Part shown: positions 23,345 through 32,600 of the stretch, piece by piece
Layout: every line of letters starts with the position of its first letter
How positions within the stretch are numbered: position 1 is the stretch's first letter
Origin: Anthopleura xanthogrammica
Taxonomy: Eukaryota; Cnidaria; Anthozoa; Actiniaria; Actiniidae
Reading direction: 5' to 3'
Length of the DNA stretch: 64,000 nucleotides
NCBI GenBank assembly: GCA_964019055.1
Contig: OZ025207.1
Span: 4,355,001-4,419,000 of the forward strand
Program-made: the position numbers and the translations under genes
The notes under the pieces: generated by a model
Database searches by the model: none
Told to the model about the DNA's origin: nothing
The model's input: the letters and a program-made list of their open reading frames with translations, nothing else

Positions 23345-24652
23345 AGTATTCTATAGGATGGATGGATGGATGGATTGGATAGGATAGGATAGTAACTTTA
23401 TTTATCCACGGTGGTTCTATCAAAATTTACAATAAAAGATTACAAATTCTGGTCTACCTAGAAGCCGTGCTAAAATATGTACATGAATTAATAAAAACTA
23501 CAGTATTTATTAAACAATATTAATATCAATATGGTAATTTAAAATAATAATAATTATATATTACTAGCTTTAGTCGATGCAGAGATCAATATCCTTCAAT
23601 TTTGACTTGAATTTACTCAGGGACTTCTCTTCTTTTAAAGAATTTGGAAGAGAATTCCATAGTTTGGCTCCCGAAAAGACAAAGCTTTTCTTATAATAAT
23701 CTGTTCTTGCATGCGGGATTTGTAAATCAAGTTTTGTTTTGTCTCTCAAACTATAGTGATTTGAGACATTGCTATTAGTGAATAGCTCTTTCAAATATGA
23801 AGGTGTTTTGCCATTTATGATCTTATGCATCATAATTGCTTTATCTTGGGTTCTCTTTTTGTTTAATGGTGTCCAGTTAAGCTTCTTGAGTATGTCTTGC
23901 GACCTGACAGAGTAAGAGTCACCTGTAATTAAACGAGCAGCTCTATTCTGTAACTTTTGAAGCTTAACTGAAAGGGACAGATCAATGTCATCCCATACAA
24001 TGCTACAATACATAAAATAAGGCTCGATTATAGATTTATATAGATTGGTGAGTTGGTCTTGGTTTAAGAACGGCTGAATGCGTCTTAGGCATCCTAAATT
24101 GCCAGAGACTTTCTTTTTAACACTCTCAATATGAGCAGCCCAGGTTAAATTTTCATCGATGTTTACGCCAAGACATTTTGTAGTAGATACTTTTTTTAGG
24201 GGATTCTCACCAACTGATAATTCTAAATCATCCTCTAGAGTAGCTATTCTTTGTCTAGAACCGATAAGCATATATTCTGATTTAAGTGTATTTAAAGTAA
24301 GCTTATTTGTTTGAAGCCAAGAAGCCACATTGCTGATGTCAGAATTCAGTTGGTTTTGTAAATCAGCAATGCAGTTACTTGCAGCAGTTAAATTTGTGTC
24401 ATCAGCATAAAGCCTTGCTTTACTGTGGTCTAAACATTGTGAAAGATCGTTAACATATAGAATAAATAGTAGTGGACCTAGAATGGTACCTTGAGCAATT
24501 CCACAGCGAATGGCCATTATGTCTGATTGAACACCATTAACGTAACATGACTGGGATCTTTCGTCCAAATAGGAGGAAAACCAAGCAATAGCCTTGTTGT
24601 CTAACCCAAAGAAAGTAAGTTTTCTTAAAAGTAGAAAGTGATCTACCGTATA
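23345..24652 (-). mobile_element. 5'-truncated non-LTR retrotransposon (reverse transcriptase, CR1/Jockey-like)
   Basis: The minus-strand frame from about 24652 to 23570 encodes most of a reverse transcriptase: [31 protein letters not shown], the catalytic YADDTN, then [13 protein letters not shown] and the usual thumb and C-terminal KLWNSLP motif. The endonuclease and fingers are missing, because the copy breaks off just before TVDH and joins simple repeats. The frame is intact to its TAG stop. A 3' UTR ends GATAAATAAAGTTACTATCCTATCC followed by (ATCC)n at about 23395-23355. The same ATCC/GGAT motif forms the array at its 5' edge, so the element sits between two tracts of one motif. Confidence 0.9.
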
Positions 24653-24688
24653 ATGATAAAATGATAATGATAATGATAAAATACGTAG

Positions 24689-25118
24689 ATGGATGGATGG
24701 ATGGATGGATGGATGGATGGATGAGATGGATGGATGGATGGATGGATGGATGGATGGATGGATGGATGGATGGATGGATGGATGGATGGATGGATGGATG
24801 GATGGATGGATGGATGGATGGATGGATGGATGGATGGATGGATGGATGGATGGATGGATGGATGGATGGATGGATGGATGGATGGATGGATGGATGGATG
24901 GATGGATGGATGGATGGATGGATGGATGGATGGATGGATGGATGGATGGATGGATGGATGGATGGATGGATGGATGGATGGATGGATGGATGGATGGATG
25001 GATGGATGGATGGATGGATGGATGGATGGATGGATGGATGGATGGATGGATGGATGGATGGATGGATGGATGGATGGATGGATGGATGAATGGATGGATG
25101 GATGGATGGATGGATGGG
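24689..25118. repeat. (GGAT)n microsatellite, about 430 bp
   Basis: About 105 copies of GGAT with rare interruptions (GATGAGATGG near 24720; GATGAATGG near 25085). Frames across it (SIHP repeats, WMDG repeats) are artefacts. It lies between the truncated LINE and the exon at 25147-25354. Confidence 0.97.
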
Positions 25119-25146
25119 ATAACATATATAAATAGCTTATACTTAC

Positions 25147-25354
25147 CCTTGATCCTTAGCTCCACGTGATTGTCATGACCTCTTACATGAGTAACCACAC
25201 CACACGTATACATCCTGACATCTTTTGAGGTCATGCGACTAACAGTCTGTTCTATATCCATCCTTTGGTCCTTGTACTTTTTAACAATCCTTTCTGAGTA
25301 CCATGATTTCATGTGATGTCTGGCCGTGTTTTTTATCCTGAGGTCATGGTGGTC
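25147..25354 (-). CDS. Internal exon, possibly immunoglobulin-like domain half
   Basis: A 208-nt exon with acceptor GACTCTGTTCTAG and donor AAGG/GTAAGT, open throughout. It reads [20 protein letters not shown]..., then [17 protein letters not shown] and HVELRIKG. The DxxxYxC pattern followed by a ...V.L.I.G strand resembles the second half of an Ig V/I-type domain, ending in phase 1 as Ig exons often do. The (GGAT)n array starts about 30 bp into the next intron and the LINE lies beyond it. Flanking exons were not found, so domain identity is tentative. Confidence 0.45.
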
Positions 25355-26255
25355 CTAGAACAGAGTCGTGTAGCACAGTGATCACATGCTGGAGGGGAAA
25401 CACTCGAGGATGACGCAGATTTGAGTAGTCTATAAACATTAAAAAAAGGTGTGGTTTTACTTGGCAAGTGAAAAAATATTGTAAGTATAATACGAGAAAA
25501 ACTAATAAGAAAGCCAGGATCCGAGCTAGGATCCAAGCCAGGATCCGAGAACAGGATCCGAGCCAGGATATATAATAATATATATAATATCTAGGCTGTA
25601 TAACAGGTATTTAACAGTATGACTATCTATAAGTATAACTTATAAATCTAAAACTCATATAATAGAAAAAGCAGTAAAGAAAATACAATCAAATCACAGA
25701 CAATCTGCGTACAGGGCTTCCTGTCCCTTGCCCTGTTAGGAAAAAACTAGCAAGTAGGAGCTAGGGTTATAAGGATAATCTGTACGCAGACCTCACCACA
25801 CCAACTATCTAGCTATTTCTGGCTCTACCCGCAGGTTATCCCAAATATAGAATGTTAATATAATTCTACTGTGATCTGTTGACGTGGTCAAGGTCAAGTC
25901 CGTGTGTGAGCGAGCGGTCACCATGACAATAGCATAGTACAACTCTCTATGTCAGTGCTAATGCGGAAAAGATGATTTTCGTAGGCGGTGGACGGAGAAA
26001 CCGGAAGGTCGCGACTTATGAATTGAAATCCTTATAACAGGATGCTGATATTAGTTGCAAGCTATATCAGATGCGGCAAAGATGTGTGGAGTAAAATGAT
26101 GCTGCTGGTCGCTTTTGCGCCTCGAGCAAAGAGAAAGACTTCCTTGATATTTGATCATGATGAGAATCTCTGTCCTGCTCAACCGACGTCACACGCAGGA
26201 GAAACGTCTAAACTCCTGCAATATTTTTCGTCTCAAGACATTGTTGGCCGGTATC
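25355..26255. other. Intergenic or intronic DNA with short GGATCC-rich repeat
   Basis: At 25512-25570 GCCAGGATCCGAG-like units repeat four to five times. On the minus strand TTTTTTCCTAACAG near 25740 is a strong acceptor followed by twelve open codons and a stop, unlinked to anything else. Confidence 0.35.
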
Positions 26256-26474
26256 GTAAAGGCCCGTTTACAATGACGATTTTTGCGGCGGTCTTTAAAA
26301 ATATAATAAATTTTGTCGTATGCTTCTAAAGAGACATTCTCCCAGGTAATCTTGATGTCCTGAATGAATCCTTTACAAGTTAATCAGTCTTTACCATTTT
26401 TGACTATGACCCAAATCGCGAAAAATTTGTATCTAAAATCGCCTCAAAAATCGCGAGTGTTAACGGGCCTTAAG
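26256..26474. mobile_element. MITE, hAT-like ends
   Basis: TAAAGGCCCGTTTACAATGACGATTTTTGCGGCG is mirrored by CGCCTCAAAAATCGCGAGTGTTAACGGGCCTTA. GGCCCGTTTACA-type ends are common in hAT-derived MITEs. No target duplication is evident. Confidence 0.65.
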
Positions 26475-27210
26475 GAGATTTCTGTATCGCTGCATGCCAA
26501 ATGAAAGCAACAATAATAAAAGAACAGAATAAAAAACTAAAGTTGCGTTGCAAGTGCGGAGAAAATGATGGTGGCGTATTTCGGCAGTTTCTGGAGTGTT
26601 CAGGATATAAAATCAAAGTTCAAGAGCTATTGATTTTGGAAATAGATTCTCATTGTTGATTCAACGAAGTAATCTAAATCAAGGAAACCGCGCTCAGTTC
26701 TCCTACCCCTTTACCCCCTCTACACCCACGCTACCCATTAGCAAACTAGAGTTGTAGACTAGGATATGTTTCTTCATCAAAAGCAATTCGAAGAAGCAAA
26801 ATTATTTTTTTCTTCATTGACGCGAATATCGTCAGTTTTGACATGAATTTCCGTCTAGTTACAGAACATAAATTGATAGTGAAACTAACACGATATCATT
26901 CGCTTATACGCGTTGATTTTTTCACGAATATTTCAAGTCAAAGGTCTCTACGTAGACAATTCCTTTCTGTCAATAAAACTGTGCAAAAAATGCCGACGAC
27001 AGAAAACAAAGACGGCTTACTACTTGTTATCTTCTAGCTTTATGAGTGTTTTTGAGCCGTTGAAGGTCAAGTATGTATCTGGATAATTTTCGCGGTGCGT
27101 GTTTTTTTCTTCCGTTGATAACCCGACTCAGAGCGGAAGACGAGGATTCGAAAAGCGCCGAAAAATTAGTTTCCTGGCGCCTTTATAATGTTAATGTTGG
27201 CGATGAAAGT
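26475..27210. other. Intergenic DNA
   Basis: No supported gene. A short block at 26545-26590 resembles the duplicated units at 27790-28020. Confidence 0.35.
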
Positions 27211-27440
27211 TAGAAAGTTAGGTGCGGTAATACGAGCAACAAAATCATGCAACTTGTCGCGCAACATTGTTGCGTTGGAAGTTGCAAAGCGAATGTTGCT
27301 CGTATTACCACCCCGCGCGCAACAAAATTTCTTTGTTGCAGAGATTAGAAGGAGCTTCTATTTTAGGCAAAAAAGTCGCGCAACAAAATTTTGTTGTTGC
27401 ACGGGGTGGTAATAAGAGCTACATTCACTCTGCAACTTGC
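27211..27440. mobile_element. MITE, family C, third copy (right end lost)
   Basis: GTGCGGTAATACGAGCAACAAAATC followed by CAACTTGTCGCGCAACATTGTTGCG, with inverted internal blocks (TTACCACCCCGCGCGCAACAAAAT / TTTTGTTGTTGCACGGGGTGGTAA). Homologous to 19792-20064. Its right end fades after CTGCAACTTGCAACG. Confidence 0.7.
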
Positions 27441-27784
27441 AACGTATTTCAACATGTTAAATATGCTGATTTTTCTCGCGCTCAGAATTTTTGATTTTGT
27501 TGAAGACAAAATTGCGCCTTCTATCTGATCATGAAGGAAAGGAAAACGCGCGTGTGTGCGCGCTCTGTGCGGTTACAAATCACGCGGGAATAGACAAAAC
27601 ACGAGAGAAATGATAGGAGAAGCAAGTGCGATGTTTAAGATATTGCAGAGGAAAGTATGAGCATGCATTTGAACGTACTTCAACCCCTGCAATATTTTTG
27701 TTGTAGAAAGCGTTGTATCTTCTGTTGTGGGGCATGATTGACGCTGGGATTATCTCTCGCGTTGCTGGACAATACAACTGCAAC

Positions 27785-28020
27785 AAAGTCTAAAACTGCG
27801 TTGCCAATGCGAGAAAAATTGTCGTGTACATTAGCGGCTTAAAAAAGTGACCAATTCTCAATGCGCAGCTTAGAGAGGGTCTAAGTCCTTGCAACTGCAA
27901 CATAAAAGTCTGCAACTGCGACGCCAGTGCGAGAAAAATTGCGGTGTGTATAAGCGACTTAGAACTGAAGTGACTAAACCTGAAATGCGCAGCTTGGGAA
28001 TAAGTCACTAAGCGTTTCAC
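27785..28020. repeat. Imperfect tandem duplication, about 115-bp units
   Basis: CCAGTGCGAGAAAAATTG-GTGTGTATAAGCGACTTA...ATGCGCAGCTT...AGTC occurs twice (near 27795 and 27905) with about 80% identity by eye. Confidence 0.55.
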
Positions 28021-28267
28021 AAAAATTCATGAATAGGTTCTGGTAAGACTACGTGCAGTAGAATAAACACTATATATATTACGCAAAAGAAATCTGACCA
28101 TCAAAAGAGTAGTTTAGGCAGTGCGCGGCTTTGGCGCATGAAGCATAAGAATATAAATGTATTTAAAAAATTATACATGGCGCGAAGATGGCCAGTAAAG
28201 TCACTAAGGAGCGGTAATAGAGGTCATAAAATCGTGCTTTTTGTCGCGCAATTATAATTCTTGCACG

Positions 28268-28527
28268 GTGTAAACCGTGAACACCTAAAATATGTCTGGA
28301 ATGTTTATTTAGGCCGTTGCTTTTAAAAAAGATGTTTCCCACCACCATGAAAAACGATTGTATTGAATCCTTCTCTCGTGTATCCGTCTGTCTCGAATAG
28401 AAACTTCTAATTTCACGAGAATAAAACTAAAATATGAAGTTTGAAACTTTTAACGGGAAAATACTTTGCGTGACCGCGCTGTGATCAAACACATAAACAT
28501 TCCAAACATATTTTAGGTGTTCACGGT
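28268..28527. mobile_element. MITE with 35-bp inverted ends
   Basis: ACCGTGAACACCTAAAATATG-CTGGAATGTTTAT at 28268 is inverted at about 28493-28527 with one mismatch. Confidence 0.75.
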
Positions 28528-28837
28528 TTTCTTAGTTTGACTGTAAATAGAAAAACATTGGCTAAAAAACCTGTCATTTGAATTATACAAAAATTTGACA
28601 TTTGATCCAGTTCTTATTTCAAGAGTTATTTTCCTGAGATACTGTATTTTAGAAAACTCCTAGAGTATCTGATTTTTTCAGCCGAAATTTACCCATCCAA
28701 ATCTCATTTTTCCACTGAAACGAATCTCAGTTCCAATTTATTCCCTCAGGACCCACTATTTCTAATATTTTTAAGCCTGTGAATCTAACGCATGTGTTTG
28801 ACCATATATTACGAAGTAGCAGAAAAAAAGGTCCCCT

Positions 28838-28962
28838 GCAGTTCCCTGCACCATCTTGAAAGGTAGCCATGCCTTTGCATCGAAGGGAGACATGAGGTGA
28901 CCTTGTAATGATAGAGACCTTTTTTAACACCTTGGACGATTATTCACATGTCTCTATCATAC
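28838..28962. mobile_element. Second copy of hairpin element, family B
   Basis: GTTCCCTGCACCATCTTGAAAGGTAGCCATGC...AATGATAGAGACCTTTTTTAACACCTTGGAC matches 3571-3718 in the same orientation. Confidence 0.75.
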
Positions 28963-29089
28963 AAATCCTAGTGTTGTTCGTTTGCGTTGGATTCGGTGCG
29001 TGTGGGGTTCGGCTTCTAAACCGGGCCACCAGATTAACTAACTATTTAGCATCGATTTTCATGCTGGAATTTCATATGTCTTATAGCAA

Positions 29090-29345
29090 TTTCTACACGT
29101 ACCATATCATATGAATTGAATATCGAATTAAGTTAACATGCTCAAATTATATATATTTTATAGCAATCTATACCATAGCCTGAGAATAAGTATAGCATTA
29201 AGTATCGAATTCTATGCTCGAAGTATATATTTTTGATAGTAATCTTATATACCATGGCATAAGATTAAGTATCGGATTAGTATCGGATTAAGTTCGAATT
29301 TTATATATTTTATAGTTATAGTAGTCTTATATCATAGCATAGTAC
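29090..29345. repeat. Degenerate tandem TATA-rich repeat
   Basis: AAGTATCGAATT...TATATATTTTATAG-AATCTTATACCATAGCAT phrases recur four or more times with drift. Confidence 0.5.
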
Positions 29346-29418
29346 AGCATAGTTCTTTAATTTGTCTTTTAGAAAAGCCTGTAAATATTCATTTTATCAG
29401 CATAGCATAGTTCCTTTC

Positions 29419-29470
29419 AGTAATCTTTGTAAAGCGCCATTGAGCTTCTGGAAATGGCGCTATATAAATG
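29419..29470 (+). repeat. Retroposon 3' end stem-loop
   Basis: GCGCCATT-GAGCTTCTGGA-AATGGCGC forms a perfect 8-bp stem, followed by TATATAAATG and (TTA)n. It resembles the 3' tail stem-loops of L2-type LINEs and the SINEs they mobilise. No LINE body is attached, so it is a SINE or a heavily truncated LINE. Confidence 0.6.
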
Positions 29471-29607
<137 letters not shown>

Positions 29608-29659
29608 GGTGTAGGGAACTGTGCAGGGGACTATTGATAACCATTTGATGACAATACAG

Positions 29660-32600
29660 TTATAACTGGTTCGATGAGTCAGGTCTATAGGCCAAGTTGT
29701 CAACACTTTGAGAGTGTGGGTTGTGTGGAGGAGGTACAGAGGGGGGTAGGCTGGGGTTATTGTTCCCTGGAGATCTCTCGGCCTTGGGTTTTAGACATGG
29801 TTTCCATCAGTTCGCCAGAAACGGCAGCTCGCAGTTAAATTAAACTGTTAAAGAAGAGACTGAAGGCACCAAGAATAGTAGATAGAAAAACACCACATGG
29901 GATACATGACCTGTGTTATACCCATAACCAAATAATATGACTATATACTGGCTTATGGTATACTGGGATGGGAGTGGATGGAAGGATGGATAGATGGATG
30001 GGAATTTGAATGGGATTTTTCTAAAGGTATCTCAAAAAAGCCATCTGGACTACATGACCTGCATTAAATGCATAACCAAATGATATGACTACATACTGGC
30101 TTAAATGGTATACTGGGATGGGAGTGGATGGAAGGATGGATGAATGAATGGGAATGTAAATGAGATTTTTCTTAAAGTTACAGCATGCATATACAAATTA
30201 TATACCAGTATATAGCAGCCTATCTTGACTCACACAAATTCTTCTTCGGATAGAATTACAATTAATTTTAATAAATTGTAAATTTTAGCTTAATATTTGT
30301 CATGATTTTATCAATGTTTGCATAAATTTGTTAAAAAGTTAAAAAACCATAGCTTTGTTACTGTTTATAGGTAAATTACTTTATGTGATTAGGTGATATA
30401 TTACTCTATTTAGTTTATTCTGGTGTAGGAAATAATTGGTGCAATTCAATAAAACCATCCCCAGTATATCACAGATGAACAACAAGCTTAGCAACCTGAG
30501 GTATCATTGAGCATTTCTCCTGCTTTTCAAGTGCTTTTTAACTCCTAAGACCCAGATCAAATGTCGAACTTCTCATGAGCCAAACCTAATACCCTGAATT
30601 AAGTTCATGAGGAGTATGGCACCTGAATGGATTAAGTTTGACAAATTGTATAAGGTTGACCCAGCCGTTACGATTGAGTGGAGCAGTCAGGAATTCAGAC
30701 TTGAATTGACTCTGGTTCAAGTGACGAACTTTCTCATGAACCCAATGCATACAGTATATTATAATTAATTATTTTAAACAGGAGCCCATTACCTGGAGCA
30801 TACAACTCATGAAACTACCTTAGGAGTTATTGTTTTCCCAGACTGTCTATATTTAGAATGGCTAAATAATCAGTGAGTACCTTTTAAATCTATGACTGGA
30901 GGCAGTGAAAAAACAAATTCCAATGGGCAACTCACAACTTTGGCATGGACATAATCATGAAAAATGCAGTAACACTATTAGACATAAAAAAAGAAAACTT
31001 ACATTCTTTCAACAGTTTTCTTTCCTTGTTTTCTTTTTCCTCTTGGATACTCAACCACCAGAACAAGAACCCCAAGGGCACTATTATCACATCAGTAAAG
31101 GAAATCTAATACAGATGAACCCTGTTTTATCTTGAACTTATATTTTAGTTATCTTGATCCCATACCCATACAGGGGTGTACCCAGGAGTTTTCCTTAGGG
31201 GGGCCCAAAACCCATTTTCAGAACATCAACCAAAAAAACGGCAAACGTGATGGAGGAGAGGGGGCCTGGACACCCTGGGCCCTCCCTGGCTATGCCCCTG
31301 CCCATAGACCAAATCAGGTAATAGGTTGCTATTTATATTTTTAACCAATTCAAATCTTTTGGGAATAAGATTCTTTATCTTTTGTTTTTTTGATATCAAG
31401 TGGAAAAGACTGCAGATCAATATTTAGCAGATAATAAGGATACATTGGATATATACTAATTTCCATCATCCTCAAGTCTCCAGTGACACCAAGAATACAA
31501 CCCTGTAAAAACTGAAAAGAAAATACAAAACAAACTGAGCTTTTAATAATATCCAAGAGGCTTCTTACACTGTTATATCTCTTTCTCCAGGGTGGCACAG
31601 GGGGGGGGGGGGGGTATCGATCACAGATCACAGACAATTTTTTCATAGATTCACGAATCATGAAAATACGATAAATGAATAACCTTGATACAATGTTTCA
31701 GGGAATTAATGCAAAATCACGAATCACAGTCTTCAGAATAAGCAGATCACACATCACGGGGGGACTGAAAATCATGAATCACAGACTTTTATTTTTGAAT
31801 TTCACAAATCAATCAATCAATCAATCAATAATAATAATAATAATAATTTTATTTCAAAGCATCTAACTAGGTCTCGATGCTTTAACAATATAACAATAAA
31901 AATAATATAGACAAATAATAAAAAAATAAAACGATAAAAACATATACATATAAATATTAACGCATATACACCGAATCGGAATACGGCGACCAATCCGTGC
32001 AACCACCACTCCGGACCGACCAGCCCCCCACACACGCGGAAAAAAACGCTTTTCAATCAATTAATCTTTATTGGGTTATTAAGCAGATAAAGAACAGTGT
32101 CTTTTTTCCAATCTGGCCCTTAAAAGGGTCCAAAAAAGGCCAAATCATGCATCAGGTGTGTAGTGTATTAGGAGACTGATATGATATTTATCAAAGCAAC
32201 AATATTTGTCGAAGAAACAATATTTGTATTATGATCATCTGGAAGGTAGTCACATCAAACAGTCCTTCTCAGGACTACATTCACCCGGATGATCATAATA
32301 CAAATATTGTTTCTTCGACAAATATTGTTACTTCGATAAATATCCATTCACCTGGGTTCAGACCATTCTTTACAAGACTGATATGAGTTAGTAAGTGTGC
32401 ATGCGCAAGAATAGGTTGTTGAATGCAAGATGGCCAATATGTAAGCTTGCATGCTTTCAAATAAAAAGTAGAATCCAAACCATCCTCGCTGGTGCATGAT
32501 TAGCCTTTATTCAATATTCCATTGGCGACGAGGATCAACGTACACATGCTCGCAACAATCCTGGGAAGGAATTAATCCGGAATCATGGTAGATGATAGCC

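Noticed and set aside
24643..25169. Frames of SIHP and WMDG repeats
   Set aside because: Translation of the (GGAT)n array. Only the reverse transcriptase part (below 24652) and the exon at 25147-25354 are meaningful.
28727..28930. GPFFLLLRNIW segment as a missing CYBA exon
   Set aside because: It lies downstream of the CYBA stop and overlaps the family-B repeat.
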